Positions 35,001-42,797 of a DNA stretch of 64,000 nt are shown here, one piece after another. The stretch's first letter is position 1; every line of letters begins with the position of its first letter. Origin of the DNA: PWXP01 sp040772845 (lineage in GTDB: Bacteria; Planctomycetota; Planctomycetia; Pirellulales; Thermoguttaceae); the NCBI GenBank assembly GCA_040772845.1, contig JAXGXG010000001.1:7068001-7132000 (forward strand). The letters are read 5' to 3'. The position numbers and the translations under genes are program-made. Under the pieces are notes generated by a model. That model had not been told where the DNA came from and searched no databases. It saw only the letters and a program-made list of their open reading frames with translations.

Positions 35001-35456
35001 CTCGATCAGCTTCCAGCCGTCAGCGCCGCCGGTAGACTGCGCCACTCCCTGCCCGCCGATCGGCCCGGATTTGAAGTACTCGTAAAACGAAAGCGACACG
35101 GCGCCTCCTCGCACCCAGGCGGAAACCCGATACCATTTCCCAGGTTCCAGGCCCTGGCACATCTGGTACAGATGCGCGGAGCCCGCTTGGACGCCGGCAA
35201 TGCGGACGAAACGTTCGCCGCCGTGGGCCGCCGGCCCGTCCGGCTCGGACGAGCAGACGGTCAGCTCTCCGGGATAGGCCGGGTTGGGAGTCCACGCCGC
35301 CGGCATTTGCGATGAAAATCGCCAGCCTTTGCCTTCGCCACTCGCATCGGCCGGCGCCTCGATGCACGATTCGAAACCGCCGTTCTTCAAAATGGACTCG
35401 TCTTGTCCCGACGGCCCGGCCGCAACCAGGCAGAACGCCAAACACCAAACTGACAT
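32088..35456 (-). CDS. Large secreted glycoside-hydrolase-like protein
   Basis: 1122 residues from ATG 35456, supported by AAGGAG upstream; an in-frame upstream extension lacks a signal peptide. A signal peptide (MSVWCLAFCLVAAGPSG) is followed by a CBM-like jelly roll (ILKNGGFESC ... FVRIAGVQAGSAHLYQM), a beta domain (VTLETDSLRLTISPQGILRE), then a TIM-barrel-like centre with FGTIILLKNNWL, AGLGAGVHVFGP and FDMVYFDASDGIQDAY, where the Asp at the strand end is a candidate nucleophile. A C-terminal jelly roll and beta tail close it. I do not recognise a numbered GH family; it resembles uncharacterised planctomycete polysaccharide-degrading proteins. It converges on the sialidase gene. Confidence 0.72.
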   Translation of the reverse strand: MSVWCLAFCLVAAGPSGQDESILKNGGFESCIEAPADASGEGKGWRFSSQMPAAWTPNPAYPGELTVCSSEPDGPAAHGGERFVRIAGVQAGSAHLYQMCQGLEPGKWYRVSAWVRGGAVSLSFYEYFKSGPIGGQGVAQSTGGADGWKLIEGFYRAPTDGYLRSALALSVPPRQNVDVDDVRIDPIVLADAPGGNGVTLETDSLRLTISPQGILREFRCKVSGTDYAAGTVPFPILRLVRRGVPTPACGLSRDGDLLRVRFLDSDLQATLRFTLRKEHVLFEVVEVTPDDVEQLSLVFPLRRLATVAGAFNATYDEQFGACLLGTTANVWQQVQTHGSDIVGLAAHCTRDRGMAGARFALVAAPRDRFKPAIMEAERANGLPCPMLEGRWARDSEPVRRSYLFMVDATEDNTDKTIEYAKLGHFGTIILLKNNWLATHGHFEINKKNFPEGLASLKRTVEKIHAAGLGAGVHVFGPSISPNDPYITPRPDDRLAFVACPPLAEAVDEKTATLTLTGPPPLPPNAPRSRAFPGHYLRIGDEIIRYQDVEPGPSWRFLRCQRGALGTKAVAHAAEAEVKGLLTMWGFFLVDPDSTLADELTANFANVFNACDFDMVYFDASDGIQDAYLERWYYLNKLHLGYYRKFNKDVLYQTSNGAGSNLLWHIVPRSASADGHGDLKAYLDERLPGMRGMAANFTRADVGWYYMFNDVRPDQIEYVAAKTIGLEGSISIETSLATMEKHPRARQMVEMVGRYEQARLANCFPEEVKAQLREPGKDFKLLRDTDGWKLYRATYEEPRYVEALDGEQNTWAITNNLPEPCHLGVEIACGFRNAPTTDYHHPAAVTLEPFDDTAPYQRGEENRAERFYAAPDATLTADGAAEPGVSFQFVSKTDNAKIGDRCILFSAVNSGTRGGWCATGRRFSQPVDLSGSQAIALWIDGDGKGETFRLQLRDTAGRAATWTTLVSFQGWRLCVFRTADAPAFDWSKTEYLTLRLEGMAGGSTVQVRLDDLRALPELHPAPPLVCPTVQINGKRIAFPRQLQAGQALTGSGLEEARFWPGGMKPGEPVPVPIDTLVLQPGKNRVTVTADTAAGYPGDVNVLFYRLSPLSPPADMSKSPPTNP

Positions 35457-35465
35457 GGGGGGCTC

Positions 35466-35524
35466 CTTGTGCGGACCCACCGGCGATCTACGCGACCTCG
35501 ACCTGCGGTGCGTAGATGAATAGG
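35466..35524. repeat. Partial copy of the MITE-like element
   Basis: The sequence gtgcggacccaccggcgatc through gcgtagatgaata is a half copy of the element at 36124-36298 (reverse complement). It ends right at the ribosome site of the glycoside-hydrolase-like gene, so it forms part of that gene's leader. Confidence 0.6.
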
Positions 35525-35652
35525 CCCGGTCCTTAGCATGACCGGCGGGGCGGTCGGTGTCAAGCCGAGACACCTTTCACGCGCAACGCGGCGGAGGCAG
35601 GTCCATATCTGTTTGCCGGAATCCTGTAAGGCGCCAACGGGCACGGCGAGTG

Positions 35653-35802
35653 TCACCAGGTCATGGTGATGCCGCCGCTGCCGGTGTGGACCGACTGGCG
35701 GGCGTTGATGTCTTCAGCGGAAGCGGGAAGAGCAGGAGCTAGGATCGCCACGATAAGGCTAGCGATGCCGATTCGTGACAGTCGATTATCGTAAAGCCCC
35801 AT
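35653..35802 (-). CDS. Possible 49-residue secreted peptide
   Basis: ATG at 35802 follows AAGGAGGGGGGG, a very strong ribosome site. The product begins MGLYDNRLSRIGIASLIVAI and continues LAPALPASAEDINARQ, a textbook signal peptide with an AxA cleavage site. Only about 20 mature residues (QSVHTGSGGITMTW end) precede TGA. It may be a true micropeptide, or the 5' end of a larger gene cut short. No homologue is recognised. Confidence 0.4.
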   Translation of the reverse strand: MGLYDNRLSRIGIASLIVAILAPALPASAEDINARQSVHTGSGGITMTW

Positions 35803-36123
35803 CCCCCCCTCCTTGTGGAATGCATGTTGGGATTATCGCGATTGTGTCCAATTTCGAATGCCGCGCCGTACTGGATCGGGCTGGTCTTGAAGAGGACGGC
35901 TTCGGGCTTACCCAAGAGACGACCCTGCCCCTCGTGGGTAATGCACCTGATTATGAAATCGGCCACCAGTCGTGCGGTGTTATAGTCATTCGGAGTACCC
36001 ATAAGAGATGGTGGGACAGAATGGGATGGAATGGGTCGGTGAGGCAAGATGAGTAAGGGCTGCGGGGCTCGGCCGTTCGCAGCAGCAACCTGGACTTCAG
36101 CATATGTCCGTGGTTCGCTAACC
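35803..36123. other. Spacer upstream of the small secreted-peptide ORF, no gene seen
   Basis: About 320 bases. It probably holds the promoter of the minus-strand peptide ORF. Overlapping short frames show no domain. Confidence 0.4.
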
Positions 36124-36298
36124 CGGATTATTCATCTACGTAGGGTGGGTCAAGGTCGCGTAGATCGTTGGTGGGTCCGCACAAGCCGCAACCGAGCTGA
36201 TTTACAGCCTGCCGCCTGGAACAGGGCCGGCATCAGCGACCGATGACCCACCAAAGATGCGGCTTGTTTGACCCACCCTACCTATCGTGAATAATCCG
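36124..36298. mobile_element. MITE-like palindromic element, full copy A
   Basis: 175 bases bounded by the 11-bp inverted repeat CGGATTATTCA / TGAATAATCCG. Internal arms are also inverted: tagggtgggtcaa with ttgacccaccct, and cacaagccgc with gcggcttgt. The inverted orientation of the same element lies at 59639-59812. No coding capacity, as expected for a MITE or large REP-like palindrome. Confidence 0.75.
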
Positions 36299-36300
36299 AT

Positions 36301-36606
36301 CTAGCGGGTGAGCGCAATGAACACCAGATTCAGAAGCAATTGTGCGACCAGGTAGATGCCGCCTGCCATCGTTGCCCGTTTTACGCTCATGCCGCATGTG
36401 GCCGAGATTGCAAGTCCGGCACAGACGGCGCCCAGGGCAAGTCCAACGAAGAACAGTGCACTGGGAAGCATCGCGTTGACCAAGGTTGCCGGAATGATGG
36501 CGGCAAATACACAGACGATCATGGGGAGCCACCCGGGAAACTCCCCCTCTTCCATGGTCATAATAATGCCGCCCAGAATTGCAGTACTCACCAGTATCCC
36601 TAGCAT
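36301..36606 (-). CDS. Small polytopic membrane protein
   Basis: 101 residues, mostly hydrophobic with three to four membrane segments (MLGILVSTAILGGIIMTM, LPMIVCVFAAIIPATLV, ALFFVGLALGAVCAGLAI, MAGGIYLVAQLLLNLVFIAL). It lies 77 bases downstream of the DUF1559 gene on the same strand and may be cotranscribed. Hydropathy resembles the membrane protein at 39217-39777 upstream of the same cluster. Function unknown. Confidence 0.6.
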   Translation of the reverse strand: MLGILVSTAILGGIIMTMEEGEFPGWLPMIVCVFAAIIPATLVNAMLPSALFFVGLALGAVCAGLAISATCGMSVKRATMAGGIYLVAQLLLNLVFIALTR

Positions 36607-36683
36607 GGCACACGATCTCCGAAACGAAAACGTTCGATTCCAGGTGGTCGCTGGTTGTCCGGCTTCGGACGTAATTCCGAGTG

Positions 36684-39095
36684 TCAGAACTTGCTGTGGT
36701 CAACAATATCCCTAGCATTGCGAGTGAACAGGGCGTTGAGCAAATCAGGTGTGATGGTCGTTTTGATGAAACGGACCGATCCGTCGCACATGGCAACCAC
36801 GAACCCGTCACCCCAAAGTCCGCCCAGTCCGGCCATCGGATTCTCTTCGTTATGAGGGAAGTCTTCCGGCTTGGTCCACGGGACAGCCTTCGCGTCGTCG
36901 ACCTCGACCACCATGATGGTATTCGATGTGCCGTCGGTGAAATTGCGGATCTTCTGCCCCTTTTCGTCCGGAAAAGCCGTTCTTTCGCCGCGAACGGTCA
37001 GGTAGTTGGTCATGCCGGGAGCGGCCTTGCTGGCCGGGCTTCGATAAATACGCGGCATCGATCCGAGCAGCTTCTTGTTGTGTTCGCTGTCCCATGGTTC
37101 GTCAAGCTTGAACTGCTCATAGAGATGACCCTGTTCAATAAACGGCAGAATCTGCACTCGCCAACTCAGAAGCGGTTTGCCATCCTCGTCAGCCGTATAG
37201 GCCGGTGGAAATGCCCTGAATGCGTCGTGGTAGTTGAACATCGCCAACCCGATCTGCTTCATGTTGTTCATCGATGTCGCGCGGCGGGCTGCCTGTCGCG
37301 AAGAAGAGACGGCAGGCAGTCCAAGGCCGATCGCTACCGGCAACATGGGGCCTACACCGCCACCAGGGATTGTTTGCGAAGCTTCGAGTAGGATGCCCTC
37401 GGGCACGCGTCTAATGGTCGTAACACTCGGTCGCAGGTGTTTGCTGATCGACGGGGCAGATGGAATGATAGAAACGTCCAGGTCGATTCCTTGTCGTGCG
37501 ACTTGACTCAGTACGGCCTGTGCAATCATAGGAATGGCCGGGTAGACCAGTTCGAACACGTGCTTTGTGTCGACATAAGCCAAGGCATTTGGGCCGCTGG
37601 AGGAGTCGAACGCTGCAGCCACATCGGCGCACTGGTCAAGGGACGGCGTCTCGGCGGATCGCGACAGATAGGCTTTGATGCCTTGTGGGAACAGGGACAC
37701 AATCAGTTCCTTGTCTGTCAGGCACCAGGCAGGCGCAACCCACATGTCATCCCTTCGGGCGTCGAAAAAGTAGACCGTCTGACCGGCGTAGTCGAACTCG
37801 ACGATCCGTGGACTCGGGCGGCGGCTGGAACGGAACTCCGAGGCCAGGATCCCTTTTGCGAAAGCCACCAGCTTGGTGTGGGTAGCCGCCAGTGTGGCGT
37901 AATCGTCGATACTCGTCACTGCGGTCACTCCCAGCGGGACAAGACCTGCCTCGCTCGTCGAGCCGTACACTCGCCACCGGTCGCCCAAGGGGGCGAGCAA
38001 ATCGTTGCGAAGGTCGATATCCAACGTCTGCTCAATTTCGGCGACGCCCATCTCAACGTCCCGCTCGCCTGCCTGCTTGGAGATCAGCAGCGCCATATCC
38101 AGCACGCTGGTCAGGTCGAGTCGCAAGGCGCCGGCAAACACGGCATCTTGCGGAATGACGCTGAGGTCGGCCGCGGTAAGCGGTTCGCCGGCGGCCAGGG
38201 CGAAAATGCCCTGTGGATCACCGTCGGTTGCCAGCAGGGTGCGGCTGACGAAGCCTTCGCCTTCCAGACCGGTTACCGATGCGATGGACGTCACGTTGCC
38301 GAGCCCGAGGGTTTGGATCATGCCGCCGACCTCCGGTCCGCCGGCTTCGGCCACCATGTCGCGGATTGCGTTGACGTTCAGGAACGTGCATGTGGAAGGA
38401 CGCTCGACCGGCAACGCGGCTCGCAGCTCGGCGAGCCATTTCGGGGCCGTATTGCGGACACGCTGGAGGATACCCTCCACCGAGCCTTCGCCGACGCCAA
38501 TGATCAGGTAGCTTGACTTCACGCCCCAGGTGATCTTGATTGCGGGAGGCAGCGTGATCCGGTGCCATGTCTCGCCTGCGATCTCCACCTGTTGCACAGC
38601 TTCTGCGGGCAGCGCCGCTTGCTGTTGTTCGAGCGCTGACTTGAGCTTGGCGCCTTCTTCCTTGCCAACGCGGATGATGGCCGCTCCGCGAACATCGGGT
38701 GGTCCGCTGATACGGATGTTCAGTTCAGAAACGAAAATCGCTCCGGGACATTTCAGCAGGTGTTTCCCTGTATCTTTGACCACCTCTACAACGGCGGCGG
38801 CGTTGCCGTCCGAGCCGCCGGGCATGTTGCCGAATGCCTTCTCGATGGCTTGCTCGATCTTCAGGATCGCTTGCTGCAATTCGGGCTCGGCCAGAAGCTG
38901 TTCGGTCTGGTTCTTGCTCGTTGCGTCGGGTGCAACCGTACCTGCCCAACTCGCATAAAACAGGCATCCCTCGGGCGCCACGTTGGCCAGCAGCGGATCT
39001 TCCGGTCCCGGCGGAAGCCCAAGCGGTGCTCCCATGCCGCCGCCCATCAGCAGAATCAGAAGCAATTCGAGTGGTCCGGGAAACATCATGGCCAT
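36684..39095 (-). CDS. DUF1559 (prepilin-like, planctomycete-type) protein with large N-terminal domain
   Basis: 803 residues. AGGAG lies about 8 bases before the ATG at 39095. The last ~240 residues are DUF1559: RRATSMNNMKQIGLAMFNYH, FPPAYTADEDGKPLLSWRVQ, a disulfide-poor core, NYLTVRGERTAF, FTDGTSNTIMVVEV, FVVAMCDGSVRFI. The N-terminal ~560 residues begin with a hydrophobic MAMMFPGPLELLLILLMGGG, then alpha/beta repeats with EGCLFYASWAGTVAP and LNVNAIRDMVAEAGGPEV. DUF1559 normally follows a type IV pilin-like methylation helix at the N-terminus; here that helix sits mid-protein (MLPVAIGLGLPAVSSSRQAA) in degenerate form. DUF1559 is expanded in Planctomycetota; its role is unknown. Confidence 0.85.
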   Translation of the reverse strand: MAMMFPGPLELLLILLMGGGMGAPLGLPPGPEDPLLANVAPEGCLFYASWAGTVAPDATSKNQTEQLLAEPELQQAILKIEQAIEKAFGNMPGGSDGNAAAVVEVVKDTGKHLLKCPGAIFVSELNIRISGPPDVRGAAIIRVGKEEGAKLKSALEQQQAALPAEAVQQVEIAGETWHRITLPPAIKITWGVKSSYLIIGVGEGSVEGILQRVRNTAPKWLAELRAALPVERPSTCTFLNVNAIRDMVAEAGGPEVGGMIQTLGLGNVTSIASVTGLEGEGFVSRTLLATDGDPQGIFALAAGEPLTAADLSVIPQDAVFAGALRLDLTSVLDMALLISKQAGERDVEMGVAEIEQTLDIDLRNDLLAPLGDRWRVYGSTSEAGLVPLGVTAVTSIDDYATLAATHTKLVAFAKGILASEFRSSRRPSPRIVEFDYAGQTVYFFDARRDDMWVAPAWCLTDKELIVSLFPQGIKAYLSRSAETPSLDQCADVAAAFDSSSGPNALAYVDTKHVFELVYPAIPMIAQAVLSQVARQGIDLDVSIIPSAPSISKHLRPSVTTIRRVPEGILLEASQTIPGGGVGPMLPVAIGLGLPAVSSSRQAARRATSMNNMKQIGLAMFNYHDAFRAFPPAYTADEDGKPLLSWRVQILPFIEQGHLYEQFKLDEPWDSEHNKKLLGSMPRIYRSPASKAAPGMTNYLTVRGERTAFPDEKGQKIRNFTDGTSNTIMVVEVDDAKAVPWTKPEDFPHNEENPMAGLGGLWGDGFVVAMCDGSVRFIKTTITPDLLNALFTRNARDIVDHSKF

Positions 39096-39216
39096 AGCAG
39101 GACTCCTGAATGCGAGTTTTCGGAGAAGCGGGGAACCGGAATACTGGGTTGTATGGCAACCCCCGATACGCGACCGTTAGTGTAGCAGCGACAGCGACGG
39201 TTGCAAGGTGTGAAAT

Positions 39217-39777
39217 TCAGAGACTGGTGGATCGATTCTTCTTTGCTCGCCACCACTCTATGCCGGCAACAGCCGCTGCGGTCGCTGACCACACGATGCC
39301 ACCGACTACCATGGCTGGAACCAGCAATGCACCTGCAAAGCCGGCTCCCTCCCACTTCAGAGGGTTGTCGGAAGGGTTCAGTCGTTGGTCTACGATAGCC
39401 ATGGCAATGCACGCAGCCAACGGCAGGGCAGCCAATACAATCGATGCGATGACGCCGACGATCCGATTTCGGCTACTAGCCAACGCACCTGGTAGAATCG
39501 AAATGATAAATATTGGATTCAGCAGGAACTGTCTTGCAAACCACATTTTCGTTAGGCTTGGGGGAACGAACCAGACGAACATCATGTCACCTGCCAACAT
39601 GCCAATGGTGGCGCCGAACACGGCGCACGCAGTTCGTCCGGTTACTGCCCCCACGATCATGCCAGCGGCCACGACCGCCAGCATCCTTATTGTAATTGCG
39701 GCACTCAGCGAACTCCTAAAGTTGATGTGCATCACTAGGACAATTGCAATCGCTGCGAGGCAAAGGCCAACAGCCAT
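39217..39777 (-). CDS. Polytopic membrane protein with an IS inserted at its start
   Basis: 186 residues from ATG 39777 (MAVGLCLAAIAIVLVMHINF). Five to six membrane segments follow, including AVVAAGMIVGAVTGRTACAV, FLLNPIFIISILPGALA and FAGALLVPAMVVGGIVW; the C-terminus is basic (WWRAKKNRSTSL). The insertion element at 39781-41122 ends three bases upstream of the start codon, separating it from its native promoter and ribosome site. Unless transcribed from inside the element, the gene is probably silent. Function unknown. Confidence 0.6.
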   Translation of the reverse strand: MAVGLCLAAIAIVLVMHINFRSSLSAAITIRMLAVVAAGMIVGAVTGRTACAVFGATIGMLAGDMMFVWFVPPSLTKMWFARQFLLNPIFIISILPGALASSRNRIVGVIASIVLAALPLAACIAMAIVDQRLNPSDNPLKWEGAGFAGALLVPAMVVGGIVWSATAAAVAGIEWWRAKKNRSTSL

Positions 39778-39780
39778 ACT

Positions 39781-41122
39781 CAGTAGTTCCAAATTTTAGC
39801 TGAAAGCGTCCGGTGTGTCAGAAGGTGTTGCGTGGCCGGAGGTTACGTCGAGGATGCATTGTGTGATTCCCATGATCACTTCGGCCACCCGCTGCAGGTT
39901 CAGCAGCATATCGCGGAATGGAAGACGCTCCAGATGTAACGCGAGTCGTCGTCCGTGGCGTTCCGAGAGGGTGGTCAAATGAAACCAGACCCAGACGTTG
40001 CGGAGGATCATCGCCAAGCCGAAGAAGAGCAGCCGCAACAGTGGATTGCGAGTGCAGGTGCGGATGCGTGCCTCGTTCATCTGGCGATAGCTGGTTTCGA
40101 TACCGAACCGTTTGCGATACGTTTCGTACACCCATTGCGGGCTGGCAGGCCGGAATCCCCAAAACGCATACACGAACGCCCGTCGGCCGTGGCGTTTCCA
40201 CTTGCCGGCAAGATTGCCGCACTTGACACAAATCCTGACGGTCGCGGTCTTGCCGTACTTGGTTGCCTTGGACGCTTTCAGGGTGTGTGTGGCCCAACCG
40301 CTCTTCTTCCATTGGGCGAAGGCCCGCGTACCCGTCGCGGCTTGGCCCGCCTTCGGCTTGCGGCCGCGTTTGACAACCGGCATCAGAAAAGCGCAGCGGG
40401 CTGCCTGCAAATAACGGATGACTGCAACCGAGTAAAACCCGCGATCCAGCAGCAAAAGCCGGCATTTTACGCCCTGGGCGCGTGCTTGACGCAGCAGGCG
40501 ACGGACGACCTCTTCCATCGATTCGCCGCGCTGTACCGGCGTCAAGGCGATCGTGAAACGATGCCCGTTGCGAACCACGTAGCAGGTGGCGTATGCATGA
40601 AAGTGACTCGTGCCACTCTTCGGTTGGCTGCGATAGATTTCGTCGAGGTGCCGATGTGGCTCGCCATGGTACGGGATCAACGTCAGGTCGATCGCCAGCG
40701 TCTGTTTGCGCCGTCGCACGGCCTTGGGAAGGCCGTCCACCAGCGCCTTGTTCAACCGCTTCTCCAGTTCGTGATACTCCGGCAACGTCGCCACCAGCAC
40801 GTTGAATACGGTCTGCTGTGTTGGCGCGCCCGCCAGATTCCGGCAAGCAGCGGAAATGAAGCCAATACGGGAAGCTGCGTAAAAGAGGACATTCAGCAAG
40901 ACCGACGCCCGGCATTTGTACCCATGGTCCTGCAACTGGAGATGCTGCTGGACAATGGCTCCGGCGCGGTTGTGGACTTCGCGGCATGAGATCGTACAAT
41001 GGTTCTTCCGTGAACGCATGGGTTACCTCCTGGTCTGGACTTGGGTATGTGTGATCCCCTAAGTCCTTTACCAAAAAGCCCTTGCGTTCACCTATATCAA
41101 GTTACGAAATTTGGAACTACTG
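39781..41122 (-). mobile_element. Complete IS4-superfamily (ISH3-like) insertion sequence
   Basis: 1342 bp. The terminal inverted repeat CAGTAGTTCCAAATTT (39781-39796) has its exact reverse complement at 41107-41122. The pentamer ATACT flanks both ends (39776-39780 and 41123-41127), a 5-bp target duplication. One transposase gene fills the element on the minus strand. The 5-bp duplication and protein layout fit ISH3-like elements, but the family label is tentative. Confidence 0.92.
39796..41019 (-). CDS. DDE transposase, IS4 superfamily (ISH3-like)
   Basis: 407 residues from ATG 41019 with AGGAGG about 8 bases upstream. Catalytic acids: Asp in LAIDLTLIPYHGEPH, Asp in LLLLDRGFYSVAVI, Glu in YRKRFGIETSYRQMNEAR, the last with the YREK-like spacing of IS4-type enzymes. 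The N-terminal region (residues 1-90) is helical and likely binds the ends. No stop or frameshift interrupts it, so it is probably active. Its stop codon lies inside the left terminal repeat. Confidence 0.9.
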   Translation of the reverse strand: MRSRKNHCTISCREVHNRAGAIVQQHLQLQDHGYKCRASVLLNVLFYAASRIGFISAACRNLAGAPTQQTVFNVLVATLPEYHELEKRLNKALVDGLPKAVRRRKQTLAIDLTLIPYHGEPHRHLDEIYRSQPKSGTSHFHAYATCYVVRNGHRFTIALTPVQRGESMEEVVRRLLRQARAQGVKCRLLLLDRGFYSVAVIRYLQAARCAFLMPVVKRGRKPKAGQAATGTRAFAQWKKSGWATHTLKASKATKYGKTATVRICVKCGNLAGKWKRHGRRAFVYAFWGFRPASPQWVYETYRKRFGIETSYRQMNEARIRTCTRNPLLRLLFFGLAMILRNVWVWFHLTTLSERHGRRLALHLERLPFRDMLLNLQRVAEVIMGITQCILDVTSGHATPSDTPDAFS

Positions 41123-41518
41123 ATACTGACGAAACGTTGCAGGAATGGTTGTATGAGGCCATATGGTGATGAACGGCGCACGATTCACCTCTTGTGGAAA
41201 TGGGAGAATCTAGCTGGGGCGGCATGTGCTTCTGCCGTAAGCGATGTACCGACATGCCCCCATTACTTAGATGCAATATGAACACCGTTCTATTCCCGCA
41301 AGTGTAAAGAATTCAGTTCGCCACTGCACGCTTCGTAATGGTAACCGTTCACAGGGAACTGTCCCAATTTTCGGCCCCCCTCGCATGCAGTGGGGAGAAT
41401 GGCTTGCGCCGCCGACCCGTGAACGGGTACTCGCGATGACAAAGGTCAAGCTCAGGCTATCCGGGTGACTGCAGTTCGCCAACAGGTCATCGCGGCTTGG
41501 CTTTTTCGCGACTCGCAC
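41123..41518. other. Spacer, no gene seen
   Basis: Original upstream region of the 39217 membrane gene now cut off by the insertion element, followed by spacer sequence including aactgtcccaattttcgg. Nothing coding is supported. Confidence 0.5.
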
Positions 41519-42487
41519 TCAGAACCAGACACGCACGCCGCCGAGGAGGCTGTTTGTCTGGGTACGGCCGATATCCAGGTATTCGTAGCCGACGTACGTT
41601 TCCAGGCCCCAGAAGACCACCCCTGTCGTTGTGCGAAGCCGAAACAGGCCCGTATTGCCGAGTGTTCCCCAGTCGATGTCCAGAGACGTGATCCAGGGGC
41701 GATGCACGTACAGATCCACACCGTAGGTGAAGTTGAAGCCGTAGTCGGTCTGCTGCCGGTCATCGAGCCAGTTCATCCCGAGCCCGATGCGCCATTCGCT
41801 CCAGTTGCTCTGCGCGAAGCGGTAGATGACGTTGGCATCGCCAAGCCACAGGTGGTCGTGTGTATTCGCTGGCAACTGCTCGTCGAAGTAGTCCATTTCG
41901 ATATCAAGACCAAACCGCGACGCCGTATTGAAGACGAGTCGTCCGGTCGTACGTTCCAGGTCGTTGAACTCGCTGCCGTAGTCGGCCGAAAAACGACCTG
42001 ACCAGCGGCGCAGCCGTGGCGGGCAGAGCCCCTTGGAAAGCCATGATTCGCGCTCGTTGAACTCGGCTGCCAGCAATTCGTACGCGGCATGGCCGCCGAC
42101 GGGTTCACCCGGACGAACGATAGTGCCTCGAGTCACGTGATATGGATAGCGTTGAAAGTAGCCATCGGTTGCCATGCCATCGTCGTCGGTAGCCCCTATA
42201 GGAGCCCACACAGGCGAGGAGGCGACAGTCGCAGCAGCTACGGGGACCCAGAGGCACAACGTTCCGAGCCCCATGAGGTCGTATTCCTCCTTGTCGTAAT
42301 CGTTGCGCCGTCTTGACGTGGCGGTCGAGGTATTCGACGCCGGCGGTGGCGACGAGGAGGGTGCGGCGGCCGGGGCCGTTCCGCGTACATCGTTGCGAAC
42401 AGCGTCCAGAGATCCTTCGTAGGCGTTGACGTGCGTCTGCAGAAGTATCAACAGCAGTGCCAGCGAGCAAGAGCCGGATCGAAACAT
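41519..42487 (-). CDS. Outer-membrane beta-barrel-like protein
   Basis: 322 residues. GGAAGG lies about 6 bases before the ATG. A signal peptide (SCSLALLLILLQTHVNAYE) precedes a Pro/Ser linker and a small hydrophobic stretch (GLGTLCLWVPVAAATVASSP). The C-terminal half is made of alternating-residue strands (RLVFNTASRFGLDIEMDYF, NVIYRFAQSNWSEWRIGLG, FRLRTTTGVVFWGLETYVGY) and ends in aromatic VRVWF, the outer-membrane insertion signal. It is probably a porin-like or surface barrel; substrate unknown. Confidence 0.7.
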   Translation of the reverse strand: MFRSGSCSLALLLILLQTHVNAYEGSLDAVRNDVRGTAPAAAPSSSPPPASNTSTATSRRRNDYDKEEYDLMGLGTLCLWVPVAAATVASSPVWAPIGATDDDGMATDGYFQRYPYHVTRGTIVRPGEPVGGHAAYELLAAEFNERESWLSKGLCPPRLRRWSGRFSADYGSEFNDLERTTGRLVFNTASRFGLDIEMDYFDEQLPANTHDHLWLGDANVIYRFAQSNWSEWRIGLGMNWLDDRQQTDYGFNFTYGVDLYVHRPWITSLDIDWGTLGNTGLFRLRTTTGVVFWGLETYVGYEYLDIGRTQTNSLLGGVRVWF

Positions 42488-42797
42488 GGGCAGCCTTCCG
42501 ATGAGACGAAAGAGTGTGAGTGCGAAATGTAGCGACTCACTCTCTTGTCGTCAACTCGAAATTCTGGCGGGGGGTGTCTCAGCCACGATACTGGCCTGGG
42601 CAAGCCGGCCGGGCGAACGCCTGCTCGGGTCCCGCACTCCAGACGGTCTTTCACGCCGCGGCGAAGCCGCATATGGAGTGCGGGGACTTGTTACCGCTTT
42701 CTGACGCGCCGCTGTCGTCTCGGCTGCGTGCTCGTATACCGGACGCGCGAGCGCGCAGAAGCACGAAACGCCAGCGATTGGGGCCTTCGGACGCTGC
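42488..42797. other. Spacer with inverted repeats, no gene seen
   Basis: CCCGCACTCCA near 42634 has its reverse complement at the tggagtgcggg near 42674. The adjoining acttgttaccgctttct is a diverged reverse-strand copy of the palindrome at 26426-26460. No coding frame is supported. Confidence 0.5.

Noticed and set aside
36595..36725. The shared tatccctagcat at 36595-36606 and 36705-36720
   Set aside because: A 12-base match between a start region and a coding end; no longer homology, so probably chance.
36278..36811. A 177-codon minus-strand frame overlapping the small membrane protein and the DUF1559 end
   Set aside because: Out of frame with both supported genes, no ribosome site, arginine- and histidine-rich shadow composition.
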